64,000 nucleotides of DNA. Source: Myxococcales bacterium. GTDB lineage: Bacteria > Myxococcota > Myxococcia > Myxococcales > JAJYLH01. The stretch lies in the NCBI GenBank assembly GCA_021787845.1, contig JAJYLH010000005.1, forward strand, positions 1 through 64,000, read 5' to 3'. Under the pieces are notes generated by a model. It made no database searches, was not told where the DNA came from, and saw only the letters and a list, made by a program, of their open reading frames with translations. Positions 1-9,300 of this stretch are shown piece by piece. The translations under genes and the position numbers were made by a program. How positions within the stretch are numbered: position 1 is the first letter of the stretch; the number at the start of each line of letters is the position of its first letter.

Positions 1-20
1 CTGCACCTCGCATCATCAGT

Positions 21-91
21 CGTGGCACGGGCGTCCCCGCCCGTGTAGCCTTCGTTGTGGCTTTCACAGGCGAGGACGCCTGTGCCACGAG
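21..91. repeat. Inverted-repeat element, family A, copy 1
   Basis: Two arms of about 25 nt (GTGGCACGGGCGTCC... and its near reverse complement) flank a short loop. Two further copies lie near 9637-9729 and 30244-30337 with nearly the same arms and different loops. It sits 46 nt downstream of the radical SAM gene stop (minus strand). It looks like a small non-autonomous palindromic repeat; no transposase is present in the window. Confidence 0.75.
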
Positions 92-137
92 ACTCCGACT
101 GCGACTACTTTCGCAACGATTAATACCACCGCGCCGA

Positions 138-1358
138 TCAGTATCCCATCAACCCGCAGCAGCGGCGGCAGACGGGCAGGATGCCGTCGTTGGCGATCGA
201 GCGGCGGAACGTCTTCGCCTTCTCGCCGTTCCAGATCGACTCCAGGCTGTCCGTGCCGATGTTGCCGAGCGTGTAGTCGTGGTAGTCGCGGCAGGGCGAG
301 ACGTCGCCGTTCGAGTCGAGCTCCAGGGTCATGTAGATCGAGACGCACTGGTCGTAGCCGAAGGTCTCCTTGTGGTTCGCGTAGTAGCGGACCATCTGGT
401 CGCGCTCGCGCAGCTCCGGCATCATCACCGGAGGGCAGGTGCCGCGCTTGACCGCCTCGGCCTCCATTTCGCAGAAGCGGTCGAAGAGCAGACCGTGGTC
501 GAAGTCGTGCCAGGTGCCGATCCAGCCGAGGTGCGTCTTGGGCTCGAAGCCGAACCGCTTCTTGAAATCGGCGGTGTGCTCCCGCGCGCTTTCCGGGTCG
601 ATCCACCAGGTCAGGTAGAAGATGTGCAGGTCCGCGTACTGGGCGACGAACCGGTTGAGGTCCATCACGTGATCGAGGTTGCCGGCGGTCAGGCACGAGA
701 TCGGCGCGAGGTACGGGAACGTCGAGCCGCGCTCCTCCTTGCCCTTGCGAATCGCCTCCAGCGCGGACTTCACCTCGCCGAAGTTGTCGGTCGAGGCCGC
801 CACGCCCGGGCGCGCGCGGTTGTGAATCTCCGCGGTCGGGCCATCGACGGAGAGGTGCAGGATGTGGCAGGTGTCGAGGATGTCCTTGGCGTGCTCGGCG
901 ATGCCATAGCCGTTGCTCACGAGCGAGACGGGCATCCCCCGGTCGTGGATGTAGTGCATCAGCTCGATGATCCCGGGGTACATCATCGGCTCGCCGCCCC
1001 AGATGTACCAGATCGGCCGCTGCCCGCTCTCCACCACCTGGTCGACGAACCGCTGGTACGTCTCGAGCGGCACCTCGCGCTGCTTGAGGACCTTGAGCGA
1101 CGAGTCCTTCAGGTAGCCGCTGTCGCCCCACTGCCCACAGGTGTGGCAGCGCAGGTTGCACATGTCGGTGATGCGGATGCCGACCAGCTCCAGCGAGTCG
1201 CCCCGGCCGGTGTTCCTCGCGAACCGGTGCCGCAGGTTGAAGGTCTCCTTCGCCAGTTGATAGCGGAGGAAGGTGCGCGAAGTACGGAAGTCCTCCCGCA
1301 GCGACCGGAGGGCCAGGCTGGCCGCGAACTTGACGGGAATGCGACTACGAACGGGCAT
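138..1358 (-). CDS. Radical SAM protein with SPASM-like C-terminus
   Basis: A 406-residue protein of the radical S-adenosylmethionine superfamily. The 4Fe-4S binding motif CxxxCxxC is visible as CNLRCHTC (C67, C71, C74). The glycine-rich SAM-binding GGEPMM segment follows. The C-terminal third has the layout of a SPASM/Twitch domain, with a DSNGDVSPC segment, an NIGTDSLESIW segment and a final CRRCC cluster, so one or two auxiliary clusters are likely. Such proteins modify peptides, act in cofactor maturation or work on cell-surface precursors. No precursor peptide is seen next to it, and the only same-strand neighbour is a membrane glycosyltransferase, so the substrate is unknown. The first Met was kept as the start because residues 1-55 read as a plausible basic N-terminal helix. 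Confidence 0.85.
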   Translation of the reverse strand: MPVRSRIPVKFAASLALRSLREDFRTSRTFLRYQLAKETFNLRHRFARNTGRGDSLELVGIRITDMCNLRCHTCGQWGDSGYLKDSSLKVLKQREVPLETYQRFVDQVVESGQRPIWYIWGGEPMMYPGIIELMHYIHDRGMPVSLVSNGYGIAEHAKDILDTCHILHLSVDGPTAEIHNRARPGVAASTDNFGEVKSALEAIRKGKEERGSTFPYLAPISCLTAGNLDHVMDLNRFVAQYADLHIFYLTWWIDPESAREHTADFKKRFGFEPKTHLGWIGTWHDFDHGLLFDRFCEMEAEAVKRGTCPPVMMPELRERDQMVRYYANHKETFGYDQCVSIYMTLELDSNGDVSPCRDYHDYTLGNIGTDSLESIWNGEKAKTFRRSIANDGILPVCRRCCGLMGY

Positions 1359-1367
1359 GCGGGGTCA

Positions 1368-1450
1368 CCATCCTTCGACTGCGCTCAGGATGAGCGGGGT
1401 AGAGCCGCTCACGATGAGCGGGGTGGAGCCGCTCGCGATGAGCGGTTCGG
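1368..1450. repeat. Family D repeat cluster (CTTCGACTGCGCTCAGGATGAG type)
   Basis: The stretch between the glycosyltransferase stop and the radical SAM start carries a CTTCGACTGCGCTCAGGATG unit, then two degenerate GATGAGCGGGGT-GAGCCGCTC copies. Related units occur near 5981-6005, 6120-6180, inside ileS (9177-9330), 33625-33700, 39649-39777 and 46827-46883. It begins about 13 nt after the glycosyltransferase stop codon. Confidence 0.6.
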
Positions 1451-1462
1451 GGTATCAGCGGT

Positions 1463-2677
1463 TCACGGAACGGAGAGCTCGGGCTCGCTTTCCACGGCGG
1501 GCAGCTCGTCGCGGCTCACCGCCAGCACCCGGCCGCCGGGGGCCACCGTGTAGGTGATTCCCCGCCAGCGCATCGTCCGGGACGTCGCGGCCTCGAAGAA
1601 GCTGGCGGCGTTGAGCACGACCGCGATCGGCACCATCACCACCCAGCGCCAGGCCGCGAAGTTCGTCTTCACCATCGAGCGCACCACCAGCATCAGGGCC
1701 GCGAACGAGACCAGGAAAACGAGCCCGGCGAGGCCCGCGTGCACCCAGAGCGCCTCGCCCATCCAGAGGCCGTAGGTCAGCTCGAACGGGATGGCCAGCG
1801 TCACCACGCCGGCCAGGAGGTAGCTCGTAACCGCGAACGCGAAGAGCGGGAAGAGGTGGTAGCGCACGTAGAGCAACTGGCGGGTCCACCAGTCCAACAT
1901 GTCATGCACCTCGGCGATGCCCTCCGGGCTGATGATCACGCATTCGGGCACGGTCTTGCGGGCGATGCCGTTCTTGCGAAGGATCTCGGCGGTCGAGATG
2001 TCATCGACCACCGTCTCGCTCCAGCGCGCTCCCACCTGGTAGCGCTCCCAGAAGTCGCGGCGGATGGCGAGCGAGCCGCCCCACACCCCGGGGAAGACCT
2101 TGTTCGCGAGCAGCGCCAACTGGAAGGCGTTGAGCATCGCGTGGACGACCGACCCCACGGTCAGGTTGGCCGGGACGTGCCACTTGTAGCCGCTGGCGAC
2201 CGGGGTCTCGGCGTCGGCGAGGGGGGCGAGCAGCGTTTGGAGCCAGCCGGGGCCGGGCCGGACGTCGGCGTCGCAGAAGACGAACGCCTTCGCGTCGCCG
2301 CCGTGCGCCGCCACGCCCGCCAGGAGGTTGTGGTTCTTCTGGCCGCACCGGTGGGCGAGCCCCGCGACCACGTGGCTCGTGTTCCGCCGGCGCGCGACCA
2401 CGCGCTGGATCGCTTCGCAGGCGGGGTCGGACTCCCGCTCGGTGATGTAGGTCACCGTGAAGTCGGGGTGCTCCTGCCGGGCGACGGCGTCGAGGTTCTC
2501 CTCGAGGTCCGCCTCCCAGCCCTTGCAGGGCACGAACACCGCCACCTTGCCGGCGAACGGCGGGCCCGCTGTCTTGCGGCGGCGCTCGTGCATGACGTAG
2601 AGCTTCGCCGGCACGATGACCACGAGCTGCAAGACGACGAGAAAGGCGGGTACGCCCAGCACAAGCCACGGCAACAT
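1463..2677 (-). CDS. Membrane glycosyltransferase, family 2 (ceramide-glucosyltransferase-like)
   Basis: 404 residues. An N-terminal membrane anchor (about residues 5-27) is followed by a GT-A fold: FVPCKG near residue 49, the metal-binding CDADV (DxD type), then VDDIS, and RQLLYVR in the place of the QxxRW motif of GT2/GT21 enzymes. Three or four C-terminal membrane helices follow. It probably transfers a sugar onto a lipid at the cytoplasmic membrane face. A longer reading frame extends upstream to 3085, but the start at 2677 has an AAGGAG Shine-Dalgarno sequence 5 nt away and starts directly with the anchor. The upstream part is low-complexity Arg/Gly/Pro and is judged non-coding. The lipid acceptor and sugar cannot be told. 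Confidence 0.85.
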   Translation of the reverse strand: MLPWLVLGVPAFLVVLQLVVIVPAKLYVMHERRRKTAGPPFAGKVAVFVPCKGWEADLEENLDAVARQEHPDFTVTYITERESDPACEAIQRVVARRRNTSHVVAGLAHRCGQKNHNLLAGVAAHGGDAKAFVFCDADVRPGPGWLQTLLAPLADAETPVASGYKWHVPANLTVGSVVHAMLNAFQLALLANKVFPGVWGGSLAIRRDFWERYQVGARWSETVVDDISTAEILRKNGIARKTVPECVIISPEGIAEVHDMLDWWTRQLLYVRYHLFPLFAFAVTSYLLAGVVTLAIPFELTYGLWMGEALWVHAGLAGLVFLVSFAALMLVVRSMVKTNFAAWRWVVMVPIAVVLNAASFFEAATSRTMRWRGITYTVAPGGRVLAVSRDELPAVESEPELSVP

Positions 2678-3219
2678 TCGGACTCCTTGGCGTCCAGATC
2701 CTCGGCCCGGAAATCGGCGGAGCAGGTGCCGCCGCCAGGGCCTAGAGCGGTTTCTTTCGAGCGCGCGTTCCCATCGCCTGCCGCCGGAGTGAACCTGGAC
2801 CGACGGCCCGGCCTTCCTTCGGGGCGCGCAGCCTAGGCAGGCTTCGCCTCCACCGTCAACTGGCCTACCGGAACCCCGGAAAACGGGCGGAAGTCGACGG
2901 TCGCGGCGCCGGCGGGGCAGGGGCACGAAGCGCGGGCCGACCGGGCGATGGGTGCTCGGGCGCCCTCGCCCCTGCCGCTGCCGCTCGGCTCCTCTTCGCT
3001 CCGACGGCTGGGCGCTGCCGGACCTTCCCGAGGCCGGACGCGGACGCCCGCAACCCAAACCGTAGGTGGGTGGAGCGGAGCCCATCGGCGAGCGCCGCTC
3101 GAGGCCGGGGAGGTGCCACCCCGGGAGTTCTTCGCGTCGCGCAGTCGAGCGAACGCGACGTCGAGCGCTGTCGCGAGACGGGCTTGCGTCGTAGCTACAG
3201 CGTCGGTACGATGCACGCG
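2678..3219. other. Intergenic region without a convincing gene
   Basis: All frames here are open only because of high GC. A minus-strand frame ending at 2833 has a short tail that looks protein-like (ATVDFRPFSGVPVG), which may be a gene remnant, but the rest of that frame is compositionally implausible. A half copy of the GGGTGGAGCGGAGCCCATCG repeat (family C) lies at 3061-3088. No clear promoter was seen for the toxin-antitoxin pair downstream. Confidence 0.5.
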
Positions 3220-3509
3220 ATGTTGCGGTTCGCCTGGGACCCCCGCAAGAACGCTTCCAATCGCCGGAAGCATGGCGTCTCGTTCGACGAGGCCCGCGAC
3301 GTCTTCTCGGACGAGGAAGCGCTGCTGATGGCGGATCCCGACCATTCCATCGAGGAGGAGCGCTTCGTCATCCTCGGGCTCAGCTTTCGGCTGCGACTCT
3401 CGTCGTGTGCCACTACTACCGCGAGAACGACGAGGTGATTCGGATCATCTCGGCGCGAAAAGCGGATGCGGACGAGCGGGCTTTGTACGACGGGAGGCGA
3501 AGACCATGA
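3220..3509 (+). pseudogene. brnT: BrnT-type RNase toxin gene, frameshifted
   Basis: The first part reads as a BrnT toxin: MLRFAWDPRKNASNRRKHGV, then FDEARDVF and EERFVILGLS, all family hallmarks. After ILGLSFRLR the frame runs into non-family sequence and stops at 3438. In the frame shifted by one base the expected BrnT end continues: LVVCHYYRENDEVIRIISAR and then KADADERALYDG, stopping at 3509 with the ATGA overlap to brnA that intact operons have. The break is around 3394-3402 and equals one missing base (or two extra). BrnT family members are ribonucleases fitted against the BrnA antitoxin. Either the toxin is inactivated or this is a sequencing or assembly error; the downstream codons are still well preserved. 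Confidence 0.85.
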
Positions 3510-3730
3510 GGAAACACTACGACTTCTCCAGTGCCCGCAAGAACCCCTATGCGAAGCGGCTCAAGAAACAAGTCACGATTCGCCTGGATGAGGAGACCGT
3601 CGCGTACTTCAGGGAGCTCGCGGCCCAGATGGGAATCGGCTACCAGACCCTGATGAACCTCTACCTGCGAGATTGCGCGGTTGCCCGCAAGCGGCCTTCG
3701 CTGCGGTGGAGCTCCGAGTCCGAGGGGTAG
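3506..3730 (+). CDS. brnA: BrnA-type antitoxin
   Basis: 74 residues. The middle has the ribbon-helix-helix signature KKQVTIRLDEETVAYFRELA followed by GIGYQTLMNLYLR, typical of BrnA/CopG antitoxins that bind the toxin and repress their own operon as dimers. The start ATG overlaps the brnT stop (ATGA), so translation is coupled. The N-terminus MRKHYDFSSARKNPYAK is also typical of BrnA. The reading frame is intact while the toxin is not, which fits retention of the antitoxin after toxin loss. Confidence 0.88.
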   Translation: MRKHYDFSSARKNPYAKRLKKQVTIRLDEETVAYFRELAAQMGIGYQTLMNLYLRDCAVARKRPSLRWSSESEG

Positions 3731-3844
3731 GACGTCGGCCTGACGATCGCGGAGATGGACGCGACGGTTGCTCATCGCTGCTGGTGACCGTACCACGACC
3801 ATCAGGGGAGCGGGATGCCGGGCTCTCCGCACCGACCCGTGGAT

Positions 3845-3967
3845 TGGAGCCGGACACGCGAGTGTCCGGGTTCATGCACGGCCGCCGGACAGGCGCACAG
3901 GCTCCACGTCCGCGGAGCGTGCGCGATGGTGTCGCCTGTACCCGGACACTCACGTGTCCGGCTCCAA
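3845..3967. repeat. Nested palindromic element (TTGGAGCCGGACAC ends)
   Basis: The ends are inverted copies of about 27 nt starting TTGGAGCCGGACACGCGAG, and each arm contains its own small hairpin (GGACAC-GTGTCC). The 123-nt unit therefore folds as a large stem or as two hairpins. Related units with diverged bases lie at 45588-45715 and 45757-45833. It sits between brnA and the end of the PEGA gene, 29 nt downstream of the latter's stop. Confidence 0.75.
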
Positions 3968-3996
3968 GTCGCGCGCCGCCCGCCGCTTGCTGCCAT

Positions 3997-6012
3997 TCAT
4001 TGCGGCGGGAGGAACTTCACCATCAGCCGCGGCGGGAAGGCCTGCTGGGGACGCTTGAACTCGATCTTGATAAGCCCTTTCGACAAGTCCATTGCCTGCG
4101 GCGTCATCCCCACGGTGCCGTCGTCGACCGCGATGATCGACCACGGGTCGGTGCTGACCACCGCCGTCATGCGCTTCCCGGAAACCTTATAGCGGATCGT
4201 GATTCGCATCGGGCTCGACGCGTCCCCGATGCGGAAAGTGCCGGCCGCGTTCTTCAGCACGATCCTCTGCGGAGCGGCGCCCAGGTTCTTGCCATCCAAC
4301 CAGGTCGGCATCTCCGGCATTGCTCTCAATAGCAAGGCTCCAACGCGAAGGGGACTCCTACCGGGCTCCTTGGAGAGCGCATTCGAGGGCTCACGCACAC
4401 AACGGACGCTGCATGGTGGAGCCCACGTAGTTGTGGTACGTGCGTAGCCGTTGCTGAAGTCGATGTACCAGGCGCCGGCCAAGTACCAAGCGCGCGGCGT
4501 CGAAGACCAGTACCACCACTCGTTCATGTGCGGATAAGCTGCGATCTCCGCGGAGGCGGTCTTGGCATTGAACAGAGCTAGAAGCTCATGCTTCGTGGGC
4601 AGTCGCCATCTACCTCCAGCCAGCGCCAGGTTCGCGCAGTACGACTTTGCGTCGTCCCAGTTCATCCCGCGCGGCGCCGGCTGCATCTGCCACTCGAGCC
4701 CTGCGGCGCGGAAGGTCTCGCCGTTCGACGACGCTTCCGCAGATGCCGCGCTCACGTTCGTCGCAGCCTGCGCTTGAAAGACGACCTTCTTCCTCGACAC
4801 CTTGCCTTCCCGCAGGCTCAGCTCGACCGACTGCGTTTGGCCGCCGGCCTCGACGTCCACCTTGCTCGTGCAAATCGAGAGCTTGTACGCACCCGGCACC
4901 TTGCCCAGCTCGTTGCCATCGACGAGCGCGCGTCCCTCGAGCGCGTTGCCGTCCGTGTCCTGCGCCGTCAGCCGCAGCCCCGCCATCCGCGCCTTGGCCG
5001 TCAGGTTCAGGTCACGGTCCTCGCCTTTCTTCAGCGTCAGCCGCTCGCCGGTCTTCTGCCAGCACGGATCGTCGATGAGCACCGTGTGCGTCGTTCCTGG
5101 CGCGAGGTCGGTCGGCGAGAGCGGCGACTTCCCCACCGACTTCCCGTCGATGGTCAGCGCAAGCCCGCTCGGGTCCGTCTCGACAGTCAGCCGCGCCGAG
5201 ATGCGCTGGAGCTTCAACTTGAGCCGCGCACCGTCCTTCGCGTCGAGGTTCTTCGTGCCTGGCTCGTAGCCCTCCCGCTGCATCGAAACCTGGTGCTCGC
5301 CTTTCGCCACCATCTTCGAGCATGGCGTCGCCTGGCAGAGCAGCGTCCCATCGACCAGCACGACCGCACCGTCCGGCCGGCTCGCAAACTTCACCACCAC
5401 CTGGTTCATCGCGCCGAGATCGATGTTGTCGCTCGACCCGCCGATCGCCTCGTCGACCGGCGCCGTCCCGGTGCCTGTCGCCATCGCCGGCGACATGCCT
5501 CCCAAGCCAGCGCGGGCGAAGAACTCCGGCGCCTGCTTCTGGAACGCCGCCTCCAGGGCGAGGGTGTTCTTGCCCAGCACCCGCGTCGCCGCCAGGATGC
5601 GCCCCGTCTTCGTGTCGATGAGCCGGATCGACACCGTGTACTCGTCGTCGACGTACTGGACCGCGCCGGTGAAGAACTTGTCCGCCTCGATCTGCCGCGC
5701 GGTCTGGAGCTGGCACGACGAGTCCGAGCACTTCGTCGGGTCGATGCCGTTGTCGACCAGGAGCTGCACCGTCGTCGCGCCGGTCATCACCGTCCATCCG
5801 GGCAGCGAGTTCGACGCCACGTCGCGCAGCATCTCCTCCAGCGACACCCGGTCGGCGTCCTTCATGTGCTTGCCCGCGTACTTCACGTCGAGCGGCAGCA
5901 CCGCCAAGAGCTTCTGCACGGCCCTCGCACGCGGCGCGAACGCCGTCACGCCCAGCAGGAGCGCCATCGCCCAGGCCCGTCCCTCGACTGCGCTCGGGAT
6001 GTTCGGACCCAT
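3997..6012 (-). CDS. Secreted PEGA / DUF1566 protein
   Basis: 671 residues. After the signal peptide (core MALLLGVTAFAPRARA) comes a domain of about 160 residues (VLPLDVKYAGKHM... KFFTGAVQYVDDEYTVSIRLID), similar to the assembly/regulatory domain that often precedes PEGA repeats in Myxococcota. Next are PEGA-like beta repeats (FASRPDGAVVLVDG..., VETDPSGLALTIDG...) and a DUF1566/Lcl-type domain (WDDAKSYCANLALAGGRWRL, YWSSTP, SVRCVRE). About 130 residues of unknown fold end the protein. It is probably an envelope-exposed binding protein. The start at 6012 has GGAGG 6 nt upstream. The n-region GPNIPSAVEGRAW is encoded by a family D repeat, so the natural start may once have been the Met at 5967. 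Confidence 0.75.
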   Translation of the reverse strand: MGPNIPSAVEGRAWAMALLLGVTAFAPRARAVQKLLAVLPLDVKYAGKHMKDADRVSLEEMLRDVASNSLPGWTVMTGATTVQLLVDNGIDPTKCSDSSCQLQTARQIEADKFFTGAVQYVDDEYTVSIRLIDTKTGRILAATRVLGKNTLALEAAFQKQAPEFFARAGLGGMSPAMATGTGTAPVDEAIGGSSDNIDLGAMNQVVVKFASRPDGAVVLVDGTLLCQATPCSKMVAKGEHQVSMQREGYEPGTKNLDAKDGARLKLKLQRISARLTVETDPSGLALTIDGKSVGKSPLSPTDLAPGTTHTVLIDDPCWQKTGERLTLKKGEDRDLNLTAKARMAGLRLTAQDTDGNALEGRALVDGNELGKVPGAYKLSICTSKVDVEAGGQTQSVELSLREGKVSRKKVVFQAQAATNVSAASAEASSNGETFRAAGLEWQMQPAPRGMNWDDAKSYCANLALAGGRWRLPTKHELLALFNAKTASAEIAAYPHMNEWWYWSSTPRAWYLAGAWYIDFSNGYARTTTTWAPPCSVRCVREPSNALSKEPGRSPLRVGALLLRAMPEMPTWLDGKNLGAAPQRIVLKNAAGTFRIGDASSPMRITIRYKVSGKRMTAVVSTDPWSIIAVDDGTVGMTPQAMDLSKGLIKIEFKRPQQAFPPRLMVKFLPPQ

Positions 6013-6088
6013 CGCCCACCTCCGTCGCGGCGCCGGATAGCACGCCAGGCGCGGAGCGCGCAAGAGGCGGAGCCGGATACCAGGGCTG

Positions 6089-6180
6089 ACTGCTTATCGG
6101 GATCACCGCACCACGCTCGCGTTTCTGGCCGCTCGTACTGAGCCCAGCCGAAGGCTCATGACGTCTCGGGATGAGCGAGG
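6089..6180. repeat. Partial copy of the TGCTTATCGGG palindromic element
   Basis: Positions 6089-6154 match 33579-33644 with about three mismatches over 66 nt (starts ACTGCTTATCGGGATCACCG). A family D-like segment (CTGAGCCCAGCCGAAGG and CTCGGGATGAGCG) follows. The full palindrome at 33579-33743 has a second inverted end that is missing here. Confidence 0.7.
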
Positions 6181-6262
6181 TCGCCCGTGCCACAGGAGAA
6201 GAACCGGCGCGGAGAGCCGTTGCGCGTGGGAGGCCGCTTTTACGCCGCCGCGTATTTTCGCT

Positions 6263-6291
6263 TTGACCCTCGGCCGCGTTGCCGCTAGATT
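6263..6291 (+). promoter_or_regulatory. Sigma-70-like promoter for ileS
   Basis: TTGACC (6263-6268) and TAGATT (6286-6291) are separated by 17 nt, matching housekeeping consensus spacing. Transcription would start near 6298, giving a leader of about 48 nt before the ileS start. No T-box or other riboswitch structure fits in that leader. Confidence 0.6.
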
Positions 6292-6345
6292 GCCGCGCTT
6301 TTCCGCGTCCGCCCCAGGCGCGGGCTTTTCGCGAGCGAGACACCG

Positions 6346-9300
6346 ATGGCGCAGGACTACCGCTCGACCGTGCATCTGCCGAAGACCGCGTTCCCCATGC
6401 GGGCGAACCTCCCCGAGCGCGAGCCCGCCCTGCTGCGCGCCTGGAAGGACGAGAAAGTCTACGACCGCCTCGTCGAGGCGCACGCCGCCGACCCGAAGTT
6501 CATCCTCCACGACGGCCCGCCCTACGCCAACTTCGGCATCCACCAGGGCACCGCGCTCAACAAGATCCTGAAGGACCTGGTCGCGAAGTACCGCGCGATG
6601 ACCGGCCGCCTGGTCGACGTCGTTCCCGGCTGGGATTGCCACGGCCTGCCCATCGAGCTCGCGGTCGACAAGCAGCTCGGCCCGAAGAAGAAGGCGATGA
6701 GCGCGGTCGAGTTTCGCCGCGAGTGCCGCCGCTACGCGGAGAAGGCGGTCCACGCGCAGAAGGAATCGTTCGAGCGCCTGGGCGTCCTGATGCGCTGGGA
6801 CCAGCCCTACCTGACGATGGCCTACGCCTACGAGGCGCAGACGGTCCGCGAGCTCGCGAAGTTCGTCGAGCGCGGGCATCTGTATCGGCAGAAGAAGCCG
6901 GTCTACTGGTGCCCGAAGGATCGGACGGCGCTCGCCGAAGCCGAAATCGAATACGCCGACCACACCTCGCCCTCCATCTTCGTCGCGATGCGGCTCGTCA
7001 GCGATCCCGCGCGCCTCTCGCCCGCGCTCGCCGGGCGCGACGTCGACCTCGTCATCTGGACCACGACGCCCTGGACGCTGCCGGCGAACCTCGCCATCGC
7101 CGCGCACAAGGAGTTCACCTACGTCGCCTACGACCTTAGCGGCCGCGTCATCGTCGTCGCGAAGGACCTGCTCGCGAGCATGCTCGCCGAGTGTGCTCCG
7201 GCCGAGCTCCAGGTGAAGGACGCGAGCGCGCTCGGGGTCCAGGGCGCGGTGCTGCGCGATCCGTCGAAGGTCCTCGCGTTCTTCCAGGGCTCCGAGCTCG
7301 AGGGCCTGGAATACCGGCATCCGTTCTTGGACCGCGTCTCGCCGGTGCTCCTCGGCGAGCACGTCACGCTGGAGGCCGGGAGCGGCCTCGTCCACACCGC
7401 GCCCGGGCACGGCTACGACGACTACGTCTTGGGCAAGCAGCACGGGCTGGAAATCCTCGCGCCGGTCGACGACGCGGGCCGCTTCACGCCGGAGGTGCCG
7501 GGCTTCGAAGGGAAATTCGTCTTCGACGCGAACCGGGAGATCGTTGAGCGGCTCCACGAGACCGGCCATCTGCTCTCCGACCCCGCCGCGACCATCACGC
7601 ACTCTTATCCCCACTGCTGGCGCTGCGACGGGCCGGTGATTTTCCGCGCGACCGACCAGTGGTTCCTCTCGCTCTCCGAGCACGACCTGCGGCAGAAGTG
7701 CCTGGACGCCATCGACGACGTGACGTGGATTCCGCATTGGGGCAAGGCGCGCATCCTCGGCATGATGGAGAACCGTCCCGACTGGTGCGTCAGCCGGCAG
7801 CGCACCTGGGGCGTGCCCATCGTCGCGTTCTATTGCGAGTCGTGCGGCACCTGCATCCTCGACGCGGGCGTGATGCGGCACGTCGCCGACGTCTTCGAGA
7901 AGGAGAGCGCCGACGCCTGGGCCGCGCATCCGGCGACCGAGCTGCTTCCGGAGGGCTTCCGCTGCCCGTCGTGCGGTGGCGCCGAGTTTCGCAAGGAGAA
8001 GGACATCCTCGACGTCTGGTTCGACTCCGGCGTCTCCTACGCGAACGTCGCCGAGATGCGCGGAAACCAGGGCTTCCCGGTCGACCTCTACCTCGAAGGC
8101 TCGGACCAGCACCGCGGCTGGTTCAACTCGTCGCTCATCGCCGCCGTCGGCACCCGCGGGCGCGCGCCGTATCGCGCGGTCCTGACGCACGGCTTCGTCG
8201 TCGACGGCCAGGGCCGCAAGCTCTCGAAACGCCTGGGTAACGGCGTCCCGCTGGAGACGATGCTCAAGAAGTACGGCGCGGACATCATCCGGCTCTGGGT
8301 CGCCGCCGAGGACTACCGCGAGGACATCCGGCTCTCGAACGAGATCCTCGACAACCTCTCCGAGGCCTACCGGAAAATCCGCAACACCCTGCGCTGGATG
8401 CTCGGGAGCCTCGACGGGTTCGATCCGGCCCGCGACTCGGTGACCGCGGCCGAGCTCCTGCCCCTCGACAAGTGGGCGCTGGAGATGACCGCCCGCTACG
8501 TTGAACGGATGCACGAGGCGTTCGAGACCTACGAGTTCCACCTCGCCCACTTCGCGACCCAGGAGCTGTGCGCGAAGACGCTCTCGGCGTTCTACTTCGA
8601 CGTGCTCAAGGACCGGCTGTACACCCACGCGCTCAAGTCGACCTCGCGCCGCAGCGCGCAGACGGCGCTGTGGAGAATCGCCGACGCTCTGACACGCAGT
8701 CTGGCACCCATTCTCTCGTTCACCGCCGACGAGGCATACCGCGAGCTTCCCGGGCACCCGCAGGCGAACGTGTTCCTCGCCGGGATGCCGAACGCCGACG
8801 AGTTGCGGGCCGGCCTCGCGCCGGGCGAGGGCGAGAGGCTGGTCGAAAAGTACGGGCGGCTAGTCCGAGCGGTGCGGGTGCCCGTGCAAAAAGAACTCGA
8901 GGACCTGAAGGCCGCACAGCAGCCGCTCTTCAAGGAGCGCAAGGCGCTGGAGGACCGGTCGAAGGCGGCGCCGCTCTCGGAGCCTGAGCAGGAGCGGTTG
9001 CGAGCCCTCGACGCTGAGACCATCGGCAACTCGCTCGACGCACGGGTGACGCTCGCCGCGTCGGGACCGCTCGCCGAGTTCCTCGCCGCCCACGAGGCCG
9101 AGCTGCCCGAGCTGCTCATCGTTTCGCAGGTCGAGCTGACGAAAGCCGCGAGGGGCGATGCCGAGCCTGACGCTCGCCCCTCGACTGCGCTCGGGACGAG
9201 CGAAGAACGCGGAGGGCAGGCCGACCGCGCCGACGCATGGCTGAAACACCCCGCGGCTGCGCTCGGGACCAGCGAAGAACGCCGAGGCACCGAAGCCGCT

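Noticed and set aside
2833-3345. Minus-strand gene of 170 residues
   Set aside because: Only the last 20 residues look protein-like; the rest overlaps the BrnT gene on the other strand and has shadow composition.
6103-8757. 884-residue minus-strand ORF
   Set aside because: It is the antisense shadow of ileS; its composition (Val/Arg/Asp-rich) is typical of a shadow frame in GC-rich DNA.
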